DNA of 64,000 bases, taken from assembly GCF_019956415.1 (NCBI RefSeq), contig NZ_JAHBDK010000019.1, positions 62,001 through 126,000 of the forward strand, given 5' to 3'. The position numbers and the translations under genes were made by a program. This DNA is from Pseudomonas sp. GL-B-19. Its GTDB lineage: Bacteria > Pseudomonadota > Gammaproteobacteria > Pseudomonadales > Pseudomonadaceae. This document shows positions 1 through 7,732 of this stretch, piece after piece (position 1 is the first letter of the stretch; every line of letters starts with the position of its first letter). The notes under the pieces were generated by a model that saw nothing but the letters and a program-made list of their open reading frames with translations, did no database searches and was not told the origin of the DNA.

Positions 1-1
1 C

Positions 2-856
2 TATGCGCTGGACTTTGGCGTGCGTCATTTGACGAGCAGTGCGCCGGACGTCCTCATCATTGTTGATGCCGACTGCCAGGTGGTCGAGGGTTCTATTGAA
101 AGGCTGGCAGTGCGTTGCATCGAATCAGGGCGGCCTACTCAATCACTTAATCTGATGCGTGCACCAGAAGGCGCCGGGCTAAAAGTGCGGCTTGCCGAGT
201 TTGCCTGGTGTGTGAAGAACCTGGTGCGGCCCAAAGGGTGGGCTCGGCTTGGCTTGCCCTGTCAGTTAATGGGCACAGGCATGGCGTTCGTTTGGCGGGA
301 TCTGCCTTTAATCAATTTGGCCAGTGGGCACATCGTCGAAGATCTGAAGATGGGCCTGGATTTCTGCCGAAGCGGCAAACCACCTTTATTTTGCCCAGAC
401 GCTTTGGTGACCAGTTATTTTCCACGCAGTGATGAAGGTTTAAGGACCCAGCGAACGCGTTGGGAACATGGTCACCTGGGGGTACTTCTCGGTGATACGC
501 CAAAGTTGATCGTGGAGTCTATTAGTCGGGGCAACTGGAGTCTTTTGGCTATGACGCTGGATTTGTTGGTTCCGCCGTTGGCCTTACTGACCCTGATACT
601 GGGAGCGGCGTTTAGCCTGTCCTGGTTGGTGTTTGTGCTCTTTGGCGTCCTGGCGCCCTCCTTGATAGCTTCTGCCGGGCTGGGCATCTTGGGTGTGACA
701 GTCTTGCTGGCATGGAGCCAATTTGGTCGCGGGATCATATCTTTTTCTACTTTATTGTATGCGCCGTTCTACGCGTTGAAAAAAATACCCCTATACCTGG
801 GATTTTTAATGAAGCGCCAGGTTAAGTGGGTGCGTTCGAAGCGAGATGACACGTGA
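2..856 (+). CDS. Glycosyltransferase family 2, membrane-bound, 5' end cut by window edge
   Basis: This is the C-terminal part of a processive-type GT2 glycosyltransferase, which transfers sugars from nucleotide donors at the inner membrane to build a polysaccharide. The frame is open to the left edge, so the start lies outside the window. Visible family motifs are the DAD metal-binding motif early in the fragment, an ED acid pair in GHIVEDLKMG and the QRTRW (QxxRW) acceptor-site motif. Hydrophobic segments follow, consistent with at least two to three membrane helices, and the tail is basic (MKRQVKWVRSKR). The stop overlaps the next gene's start (TGATG), so the two are co-transcribed and probably work on the same glycan. 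The specific sugar cannot be told. Confidence in the family is high. Confidence 0.9.
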   Translation, partial: YALDFGVRHLTSSAPDVLIIVDADCQVVEGSIERLAVRCIESGRPTQSLNLMRAPEGAGLKVRLAEFAWCVKNLVRPKGWARLGLPCQLMGTGMAFVWRDLPLINLASGHIVEDLKMGLDFCRSGKPPLFCPDALVTSYFPRSDEGLRTQRTRWEHGHLGVLLGDTPKLIVESISRGNWSLLAMTLDLLVPPLALLTLILGAAFSLSWLVFVLFGVLAPSLIASAGLGILGVTVLLAWSQFGRGIISFSTLLYAPFYALKKIPLYLGFLMKRQVKWVRSKRDDT

Positions 857-1596
857 TGCGTGCTCTGACCTGGCAGGACAACTGGAAAACGATTGTCTCG
901 AAACTGAGGCTGGTCAGCGATGTTGGCGATCAACAGGATTTGATTGATGATTTATCCAGATTTGACGTAACAACAGTGCTTGGATTCGTCAACGCGCACG
1001 CCATGAACCTGGTAGCAGCTAACAATCAATACTACGAGGCGTTGTCATCTGCTGACGTTTTACTGCGAGACGGCTCCGGCATGGCCATGCTGTTTCGTCG
1101 TCTTGGAATGGCGCCGGGGTTAAACATGAATGGCACGGATTTTATTCCCAAACTGTTGGCCGCGTTCAAAGGACGACGCGTGGCATTTTGGGGCACTGAA
1201 GAGGCTTTTCTAGCTAATGCGGCGAAACGAAGTGATGCGCTATTTGCGGTAAATGTAGTGTCTGCGCACCATGGTTTTGCGGAAGCGGATACCTATGTAA
1301 ACCTTGCCAGGCTCTGGCAGCCAGAATTGGTTGTGCTGGGAATGGGCATGCCCAAACAAGAGGTCGTAGCAACCAGGCTAGCCGCCAGCGGTGTGCCATG
1401 TCTGATTGTCTGCGGTGGGGCTATCCTCGACTTTCTGGGTGGCAAAGTTGATCGGGCGCCGAAATGGGTGCGTCGTCTCGGTTGTGAATGGGTGTTCAGG
1501 CTGATACAGGAGCCAAAACGATTATTCAGTCGCTATCTGGTTGGCAATCCGATGTTCTTGCTTCGCATGCTGATCTACAGAGGGGCAACTCCTTAG
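856..1596 (+). CDS. WecG/TagA/CpsF family glycosyltransferase
   Basis: A protein of about 246 residues of the WecG/TagA/CpsF family (GT26). Members transfer N-acetylmannosamine, its uronic acid or related sugars onto lipid-linked intermediates at the cytoplasmic face of the membrane. Family signatures are the early GFVNAHAMNL stretch, LRDGSGMAMLFRRLG, the NGTDF motif and VVLGMGMPKQE. I take the ATG at 856 that overlaps the preceding stop; a GTG at 853 is an equal alternative. It sits directly behind a GT2 glycosyltransferase, suggesting an exopolysaccharide or O-antigen-like assembly unit. The donor sugar is not predictable from sequence. Confidence 0.9.
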   Translation: MRALTWQDNWKTIVSKLRLVSDVGDQQDLIDDLSRFDVTTVLGFVNAHAMNLVAANNQYYEALSSADVLLRDGSGMAMLFRRLGMAPGLNMNGTDFIPKLLAAFKGRRVAFWGTEEAFLANAAKRSDALFAVNVVSAHHGFAEADTYVNLARLWQPELVVLGMGMPKQEVVATRLAASGVPCLIVCGGAILDFLGGKVDRAPKWVRRLGCEWVFRLIQEPKRLFSRYLVGNPMFLLRMLIYRGATP

Positions 1597-2007
1597 CGAG
1601 TGCTCTCACTTGCCCTTGGGGCACATTACCTTTTGGCCCACGATCGGCCGCAAAAATCGGGGCCATAAAAAAAACGCCGCTGGCGCCACAACGATCTTGC
1701 ATAACCCCAACTTGGCATCTTTACTCCATTGAGGATTACCGATCTGCTGGACATATTAGAAGCAATTTTGTCAGTTTGGTGACAGTCAGACAGTGTCAGA
1801 TAATCTTGGCCTTATTAAGATAGTTACGAATTTCTCGCAAGAAAAAACGTGGTGTAGCGTTAAGAGATGGCAGATCATACAAACGTGCCAGCAAAGGTGT
1901 ACTGCGGGTCTTAAGGGCGAGTCTGGCAATTCAGCTTTTGTTTCGAATGACTATCCTGTTGATTTTAAAGCTGAAATAAAATTCACTTAACTTGCGCCGT
2001 TGAGCAG
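1597..2007. other. Intergenic region, AT-rich, no supported gene
   Basis: About 410 bases between two plus-strand genes, with base composition more AT-rich than the neighbouring genes. Short open frames exist but lack a convincing start or ribosome-binding site. A basic peptide frame (about 1832-1980) opens directly after a stop and has no start codon; it could be a decayed gene end. A TGACA/TGTCA inverted pair lies near 1780-1798. A promoter for the downstream gene presumably lies here, but I cannot point to clear -35/-10 boxes. Confidence 0.4.
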
Positions 2008-3150
2008 ATGAAAAAATATGTAGCAATACTGATGCGTAAGCTAATATCTCCTTCAATGCGATTTGAGCTAAGCAAATCACTCGCTGAGCTATATGAATTA
2101 CTCGCGCGAACATGTTTTTGGCGCTGGGAAATTGTCAGGCTCAGACTTCGGGAAGACAGTTTTTACGATATTCTCTATGTTGGTCGTAAATCACGACGGG
2201 AATTTGTGCAAGTTCTCTTGGGTGCCGACCCTCAAGTGGTCGATAGAAAATTAAAATCAGATAAATCAAGGCACTCGGTGCTAGTGAGTGAAATGCCGAC
2301 CTTGGGCGCGTTGCATATACCTCAGTCTCTGAGTGCAGTCGTGCCCTTGGGCAGGCCAATAGAGGACATTACCGCAAGATACAATACAGAGCTGCGGCGA
2401 AATCTGCGTAAAAACCGACTACGTTATCGCATGAAGCAAGCATTGAACGATGACGAGATTGAAAGAGCAGATCGGGAAATGCTTCAACCTTATGCCAGAG
2501 CCCGGCATGGCGCAGCGGCCTCTCAGATTGAATCGCATGAGGTTCAAAGGGTGGCAAAAAATTTCGGGCGACTCGACCTGGTAATGCTGGAAGACGAGGT
2601 AGTGGCCTGCCATCTGGGGTGCACCATTACCCGAGGGGAAAGGCGCTACTGGAGCACGATCCGCTTCGGCTATCCGGATGCAGTGTTTTCAGATGCAAAA
2701 AAATTGCGTGAAATCAACTCTATAACTACGTTCATGGCACTTGAGTGGGCGATAGAAAACGGTTTTGACTATTACGATATCGGTACGTGTCTGGCGCGTC
2801 CGGATGATGGGCTCCTCGAGTGGAAAAGAAGGCGTGGAGGGGATGTCGATACGCTGGGCAATCATGGCTATTTGTTTGTACAACTGCCGAAAGAGGGCGT
2901 AGCGCAATTTCTTTGGGAAACACCATTATTTGCTGTCGAAGGTAAAAAATTGACACTTCATCTTGGACTGCCCGAGGGTCGGACTGATGAGGAAGTTACG
3001 AATCGATATCGTGAAATGGGCTTCGGTGGACTCTCAAAAGTATATCTTCATTGCGCTAAAGAGCCCGGAGCTATGCTTCTCGACACCTTGCGCAGTCGCT
3101 ACAATCATTTAAAGGCCCCTCCCATCATAAAAAGTATCATATCCGGGTAA
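2008..3150 (+). CDS. FemAB/BioF2-like GNAT acyltransferase in polysaccharide region
   Basis: A 380-residue protein. Its middle part resembles the BioF2-like/FemAB-related acetyltransferase domain (Acetyltransf_6) often found in exopolysaccharide loci. Features seen are a basic stretch ELRRNLRKNRLRY at about residue 130, the core strands LDLVMLEDEVVACHLG, and the late motif GFDYYDIGTCLA followed by LLEWKRRRGG, typical of this fold where the acyl acceptor site is completed. It may transfer an acyl or aminoacyl group onto a glycan, but that is inference. The start ATG at 2008 is preceded only by a weak GAGCAG ribosome site. Codon use is more AT-rich than in the housekeeping genes further right, suggesting horizontal acquisition of the locus. 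Confidence 0.7.
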   Translation: MKKYVAILMRKLISPSMRFELSKSLAELYELLARTCFWRWEIVRLRLREDSFYDILYVGRKSRREFVQVLLGADPQVVDRKLKSDKSRHSVLVSEMPTLGALHIPQSLSAVVPLGRPIEDITARYNTELRRNLRKNRLRYRMKQALNDDEIERADREMLQPYARARHGAAASQIESHEVQRVAKNFGRLDLVMLEDEVVACHLGCTITRGERRYWSTIRFGYPDAVFSDAKKLREINSITTFMALEWAIENGFDYYDIGTCLARPDDGLLEWKRRRGGDVDTLGNHGYLFVQLPKEGVAQFLWETPLFAVEGKKLTLHLGLPEGRTDEEVTNRYREMGFGGLSKVYLHCAKEPGAMLLDTLRSRYNHLKAPPIIKSIISG

Positions 3151-3237
3151 ATGTATTTTTTGCTTTTGAGAGGTGGAGTTTTACGTGATGGGCTATAAAC
3201 TAAGTTTCTGTGTGTTTACCTCAGGGTGGAGGTTAAT

Positions 3238-4374
3238 ATGTCGAGCACCGATACATTGGCGAATAGCAGTCAGTCGAGGTGGAGTCTTGTTGCGTACAAA
3301 CATATTCTAAAAGCACGATTTACACGAAAACCGCCATTGACCTTGCAAAGTGTGGCCGTCAAGACTTGGGAAATTGCTCCTGGCGAAACCTCAATTGCTC
3401 CGCCTGCTTTTTTCCTGCCCAATCAGCTCGAACGCGTGACGGGATGGGCAGGCGATTTGTTTTATCCCTTCGAACATCCCCGTCGAACAATGGAGGGCGT
3501 AGGCAGTTTTGAACATGGCCCAACGCACGGCTACCTGCTTAAAGATGTATGGTTAATTGATGGTGCTATCTATAAAGACGATGCCAAATCATGGTTGTCG
3601 CCAAGATCACAATGGCTGCCAAGAGTTCGCGTAGAAAACGAAATTGATCGCGGAGCGATCTATTGCACGGCGGGCGGGAATAAATGGTTCGGCTCATGGT
3701 TGATGGATGATTGTATAACTTACCCTATGGCATGCGAAGAGGGTATTCCAGTTACCACGGCACTGCCCGCCAACCTCGTTTCTACCGCCAAGACCGGCAT
3801 TCTTCACGCCCCCGGTTATGAAGACTGGCTGGGTATGACGCCGGTTCGTCTACGTAACGCATTTTTTCGTGAGCTCGTGATCTTTGACGATCTAAGTCAA
3901 AATCGACATAAGCACTTTCGCTTTCGTGCGATGGGTGAAAGGTTGCTGTCGCACGTAAAATATAATTCCCATCCTGGCGTGTTTGTTCTGCGCGGCAACA
4001 AGGGTGAATTGCGCTTGTTACGAAATGAAATGGAACTAGCTGAACATCTGCGTGACCGCAGAGGATTTCGCATTATCGATCCCGCAAGGTCTGATGTTGC
4101 TACCATCGTCGCGGCCTGTGCCGGTGCAAGAGTCGTGGTAGGGATCGAGGGTAGTCACCTCATACACGGTGTTAACCTACTACCGCTTGGTGGTTCGCTG
4201 CTGGTATTGCAGCCTCCCAATCGGTTCCTCTGCTTTTTCAAATATCTAACGGATCGCGATCATCAAAACTTTGGTTTTGTAGTGGGCACACCCGATGGCG
4301 ACGGTTTTAGAATCGACGCCGATGAGGTTGAGCGCACCCTGGATCTATTTCCGGTCGACACTTTTGTAGGCTGA
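3238..4374 (+). CDS. Glycosyltransferase family 61 protein
   Basis: A 378-residue protein of the GT61 (DUF563) family, which includes xylosyl- and GlcNAc-transferases and bacterial capsule enzymes. The N-terminal part is variable. The C-terminal half carries the family pattern of a long RGNKGELRLLRNE strand region, then the IIDPARSDVATIV helix and VVGIEGSHLIHGVNLLP, with the conserved G-x-x-G-S-x-L/H loop near the nucleotide-sugar site. I choose ATG 3238 because a strong GGTGGAGG ribosome site ends five bases before it; a GTG at 3226 would bury that site inside the gene. No membrane segment is evident. It follows the FemAB-like gene by about 90 bases and is probably in the same transcript. 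Confidence 0.8.
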   Translation: MSSTDTLANSSQSRWSLVAYKHILKARFTRKPPLTLQSVAVKTWEIAPGETSIAPPAFFLPNQLERVTGWAGDLFYPFEHPRRTMEGVGSFEHGPTHGYLLKDVWLIDGAIYKDDAKSWLSPRSQWLPRVRVENEIDRGAIYCTAGGNKWFGSWLMDDCITYPMACEEGIPVTTALPANLVSTAKTGILHAPGYEDWLGMTPVRLRNAFFRELVIFDDLSQNRHKHFRFRAMGERLLSHVKYNSHPGVFVLRGNKGELRLLRNEMELAEHLRDRRGFRIIDPARSDVATIVAACAGARVVVGIEGSHLIHGVNLLPLGGSLLVLQPPNRFLCFFKYLTDRDHQNFGFVVGTPDGDGFRIDADEVERTLDLFPVDTFVG

Positions 4375-4422
4375 TCAAGTAGGTGAAGGGGTCGTAACTT
4401 CTATAGCGCCCCTCGGAATCGA

Positions 4423-5847
4423 CTAGTAGGCATGCTTGCCGGAGAAGACAAGCAAAGTGCGCAGAAGAATGACGAAATCGAGCCAGAGCGACCAGTTGTT
4501 GATGTATTCAATGTCCGAATCAACCCGCCGAATCATCTGTTCTATATCTCTCGTTTCACCGCGAAAGCCACGCACTTGAGCCAGGCCTGTGATCCCTGGC
4601 TTGATGTTGTGACGGGCAAAATAGTCCGAGATGTCGGGTGAGTACTGCGCATCGTGCGCAATGGCGTGGGGGCGCGGCCCCACCAGGGACATTTCCCCCA
4701 TCAACACGTTGAACAACTGCGGCAGTTCATCCAGGCTTGTTTTGCGAATAAAGGCGCCCACCTTGGTAGTGCGCGGATCGTTCTTTTCAGCCTGTTTGAC
4801 GATGCCATCTTCCGGTTGATGGACGACCATGCTTCGGAATTTCCAGATACGGAACGAGTCGCCACTCCACCCCATGCGTTTTTGTCGAAAGAACACCGGC
4901 CCAGGGCTGTCGAGCTTGATGGCAATGGCGACTACCGCCAGCAACGGTGCTGCAATCAGCAAGATGAGAAAGGCCAGGACTCTATCTTCAAGGTTCTTCA
5001 GAAGCAGCCGCATCCCCATCAGCGGAGTTTCAGAAAGGGTCAGCACGGGAATCCCGGCAATTTCACGTACGCTGTGATTGATCAAGCGCAGTGAAAAAAT
5101 ATCCGGCACCCAGTTTACGGCGATGTGTTTATCAAACAGCTTTAAATAAACGTCTTTGATAACCTTTGAACCATCCAGAGGCGTAACGAAATAGACGGTA
5201 CGAATGGAGTGCTGAACAACTAGTTCATGTAGGTCGGAGATATGGCCCAGTATTTTTAAGCGATGTGGATTCTTTGAACCATCTTCCACATGATCCTCAT
5301 CCGTCCCGATCAACACTGCCCCAACCACCTGTTCACTCAGCCAGGGGTTATTGCTGATTTTCTGGTGAAGGAAGTTGGCCAGCTCTCCCTTGCCGATAAT
5401 AAGTGCGTTGTTCCTATGAGTCGGATGGGCCAGGAACTTTTTCTGGACTTCGCGTGTTGCGAGGTGCAAAAGCAACTGCGCGAAATACCCGATAACAAAC
5501 AACTCACCCACCAACAAACGTGAGTATTGCTCACTTTGTTTGGTGAGAAAGGCAATGGCAACAAGAAAACAAAAAACGGCCGTCCATGCCTTGAGAAGCT
5601 TAAAAGTTTTGACAGCGAAGCCGACATTGCTTCGGTAAATAGCATAGTGATCGTATACGACGGCCAACGCCCCCAGTAGCAACAGGACCATGATGACATA
5701 GGCCTGCGATATGAAGCCGATGTGATAGTTGATCAGGTACCACGCGACACCGGTCACTGCGACAGCATCGAGACCAGCCTGAATAACGATACTGGTACTG
5801 CTTCTTCTCTGAAGAACGGAACGACTAGTATTGGGCTCAAAAATCAT
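4423..5847 (-). CDS. Undecaprenyl-phosphate sugar phosphotransferase (WcaJ/PssY type)
   Basis: A 474-residue polyprenyl glycosylphosphotransferase that starts exopolysaccharide repeat-unit assembly by moving a hexose-1-phosphate, usually glucose, onto undecaprenyl phosphate. The N-terminal part has four hydrophobic helices. The middle has a CoA-binding-like Rossmann region ([13 protein letters not shown]). The C-terminal catalytic domain carries [19 protein letters not shown], the TSLDELPQL motif and MSLVGPRPH, all hallmarks of the bacterial sugar transferase domain. A GAGG ribosome site precedes ATG 5847. The gene converges on the GT61 gene with about 50 bases between stops. It supplies the first step for the glycosyltransferases to its left. 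Confidence 0.93.
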   Translation of the reverse strand: MIFEPNTSRSVLQRRSSTSIVIQAGLDAVAVTGVAWYLINYHIGFISQAYVIMVLLLLGALAVVYDHYAIYRSNVGFAVKTFKLLKAWTAVFCFLVAIAFLTKQSEQYSRLLVGELFVIGYFAQLLLHLATREVQKKFLAHPTHRNNALIIGKGELANFLHQKISNNPWLSEQVVGAVLIGTDEDHVEDGSKNPHRLKILGHISDLHELVVQHSIRTVYFVTPLDGSKVIKDVYLKLFDKHIAVNWVPDIFSLRLINHSVREIAGIPVLTLSETPLMGMRLLLKNLEDRVLAFLILLIAAPLLAVVAIAIKLDSPGPVFFRQKRMGWSGDSFRIWKFRSMVVHQPEDGIVKQAEKNDPRTTKVGAFIRKTSLDELPQLFNVLMGEMSLVGPRPHAIAHDAQYSPDISDYFARHNIKPGITGLAQVRGFRGETRDIEQMIRRVDSDIEYINNWSLWLDFVILLRTLLVFSGKHAY

Positions 5848-5920
5848 ATTTAGATCCTCGCGCTCAATGATGTCGCGCTTCAGTCAAAACTGGCCTCGCT
5901 AGAGACCGTTTGCGCCCGCG

Positions 5921-6109
5921 TTACCGCCAAGCCACTCCTGCTTGTGGTAAGCCACCGACCACCAAATTGAGAGATTTCGGCACTGCTTGTTGCAGTTGTT
6001 TTATCTTGTTTGGATCAATGTCGGCACATAAGACGCGATGTCCGACATCGGCCAGTGCCGCTGCTTGTATCAGGCCAACATAGCCCGTACCAAATACGCT
6101 CACGTCCAT
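5921..6109 (-). pseudogene. N-terminal remnant of UDP-glucose/GDP-mannose dehydrogenase
   Basis: The first 40 or so codons read as the Rossmann start of a nucleotide-sugar 6-dehydrogenase: VFGTGYVGLIQAAALADVG, then LCADIDPNK. After QLQQAVP the sequence departs from the family, which should continue with a PIYEPGL-type loop, and the frame stops after 62 codons instead of roughly 450. The rest of the enzyme is absent, so this is a deletion remnant. An intact enzyme would make UDP-glucuronate or GDP-mannuronate for an acidic exopolysaccharide, so this locus once supplied such a precursor or was joined to a locus that did. Confidence 0.8.
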
Positions 6110-6549
6110 ATTGGCGTGCCTCGTAAGACGGTTGAAATAACGAAAGTAGAACTCTCAAAAAGGGTATAGCCCAGCGTTGGGAAAGCGTGTCAGCAAAATG
6201 ACACTCTGTCGTATTAGGGATTTCCAACTGTTTGGGGCTAAATGCCATCAAGTGCTTGTTCGTGTTCGATTTGTCGCGGATTTGAAGGGATTGCAAAGTT
6301 TTAAAGAAATCGATGGACGGTCTTGTGCCAAAAAAATCGGGGTAATTTCCTCGCAAAAGTGTCATTTTCGAATCAACGTTTTTTTGACGCGTACTAAAAA
6401 GTCCGACAATTCTTGCGCATGGATGAGGCGGAGCTAGTGTCAAAAAAAGGCCGACAATCTATTGGCCAATGGCGCCGGAAAGATAACGATTCGATATATC
6501 AAATAACTTTTTTTAATTATTTATTTGCTTAAAAGTTACGACTATTACG
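6110..6549. other. AT-rich non-coding region with paired repeats, upstream of the polysaccharide genes
   Basis: About 440 bases without a credible gene. It contains an exact 11-base inverted pair AAAATGACACT (6195-6205) and AGTGTCATTTT (6358-6368), and a 15-base direct repeat differing at one base, AAAAAGTCCGACAAT (6396-6410) and AAAAAGGCCGACAAT (6444-6458). Such paired sites could be operators of the minus-strand polysaccharide genes. The open frame at 6177-6437 has no homology that I recognise and overlaps these repeats. Confidence 0.4.
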
Positions 6550-6927
6550 TCGAACGTTTGAGTGGAATGGGCATCGGTTTTCCGGTGCTGCTGTTCGGGG
6601 CATGTTTATCGCGCTGACGATGGCGCTGTTTATGACGGCGTACATTCGTCAGACGTTGATCCGACAACTGTTCGCCCTGGTGGGCAGCGCGTTGAATATC
6701 CTGGTCACTACAACATCTTCCCGACGCTGTTGCAGTTGATGGGGTATGACCTGACGGGGGTTGAGGCGGTGTATGGCAAGCCACTGAGTGTGCCGACGGC
6801 CGACACATTCACGTTTAACTACCGGTTCAATGCGCGGCTGGGGGCGAAGCCGCAGTGGAAGCATACTGATTTGAAGAGCATTGTGACGCCTTCGCAGTCG
6901 CCGGCGAGTGTGGCGGCGGGGCAGTGA
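6550..6927 (+). pseudogene. Fused gene remnants: membrane-segment piece plus sulfatase-like C-terminus
   Basis: The right part (about 6698-6927) reads GHYNIFPTLLQLMGYDLTG and onward to SIVTPSQ, which resembles the C-terminal end of a membrane-anchored sulfatase/phosphoethanolamine-transferase-type enzyme. The left part, in other frames, reads as hydrophobic peptide: MGIGFPVLLFGA from 6567, then MFIALTMALFMTAYIRQTL from 6602. The pieces are joined with frame changes near 6600 and 6690 and there is no complete catalytic domain. I read this as the scar of one or two deleted genes. The assignment of the left piece is weak. Confidence 0.55.
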
Positions 6928-6950
6928 CATTTCTGTTGTCTGATCGGGCC

Positions 6951-6977
6951 CCTTCGCGGGCAAGCCCGCTCCTACAG
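6951..6977. repeat. Single REP element
   Basis: A single Pseudomonas REP unit with the stem CGCGGGCAAGCCCGC followed by TCCTACAG, lying between the sulfatase remnant and the ABC exporter operon. No partner copy in inverted orientation is nearby. Confidence 0.75.
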
Positions 6978-7062
6978 GGATCGGGTTGTGAGGGTTGATC
7001 CGAAGGCAACGCATCTGTTTAGGCCGCTATCCTTGCTTCACGCTTCTTAAACGGGTTTACCC

Positions 7063-7731
7063 ATGCTTCAGGTCCAAGGCGTCTTCAAAAGTTACGCTAC
7101 CCCGCAAGGTCCGCTGCCGGTGCTGCAAGGCGTCGACCTGACGCTCAAACCCGGCAGCAGCCTGGCGCTGATGGGCGAGTCGGGCAGCGGCAAAAGCACC
7201 TTGCTGCACCTGATTGCCGGGCTCGACAAAGTCGACCAGGGCAGCATCCGCAGCGGTGAACATCGGCTGGAGCAGATGAGCGAAGGGCAACTGGCCAACT
7301 GGCGGCGCACCGAAATCGGCCTGGTGTTTCAGCAGTTCAATCTGATCGGCAGTTTGCGGGTCGAGGACAATCTGGCCTTTCAGGCGCGGTTAGCGGGGCG
7401 CCATGATCCGCGCTGGCAGGCGCATCTGGTGCAGCGCCTGGGCTTGAGTGATTTACTGCGACGCTATCCGGAGCAACTGTCCGGCGGCCAACAGCAGCGA
7501 GTCGCATTGGGCCGCGCGCTGGCGTCAAAGCCGAAACTTCTGCTGGCCGACGAACCCACCGGCAGCCTCGATGAAGCCACCAGCGACGAGGTGCTGAAGC
7601 TGCTCCTGGAATTGCTCGACGACACACCCACCACGTTGTTGATGGTCACTCACAGTCCACGGGTTGCCGCGCGGCTGGCGGAAAAAGTGGTGTTGCACGG
7701 TGGTCGTCTGGCTGGCACGGACGAGCGCTGA
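7063..7731 (+). CDS. ABC transporter ATP-binding protein, LolD/MacB type
   Basis: A 222-residue nucleotide-binding subunit of an ABC exporter. It carries Walker A GESGSGKST (residues 38-46), the Q-loop in VFQQFNLIG, the signature LSGGQQQRVALGRAL, Walker B LLLADEPTGSLD and a switch histidine in VTHS. Length and motifs match the LolD/MacB/FtsE group, which powers FtsX-like permeases that move lipoproteins or other substrates across the envelope rather than importing solutes. The stop at 7729-7731 lies one base before the GTG start of the permease gene, so they form a translationally coupled pair. Confidence 0.93.
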   Translation: MLQVQGVFKSYATPQGPLPVLQGVDLTLKPGSSLALMGESGSGKSTLLHLIAGLDKVDQGSIRSGEHRLEQMSEGQLANWRRTEIGLVFQQFNLIGSLRVEDNLAFQARLAGRHDPRWQAHLVQRLGLSDLLRRYPEQLSGGQQQRVALGRALASKPKLLLADEPTGSLDEATSDEVLKLLLELLDDTPTTLLMVTHSPRVAARLAEKVVLHGGRLAGTDER

Positions 7732-7732
7732 G

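Noticed and set aside
1832..1980. Basic peptide frame reading LRISRKKRGVALRDG and onward
   Set aside because: It opens right after a stop and has no start codon or ribosome site. It could be a decayed gene end, but one short stretch is not enough to call it.
6177..6437. 86-codon open frame upstream of the polysaccharide remnant
   Set aside because: No recognisable similarity, no ribosome site, and it spans the paired repeats that look regulatory.
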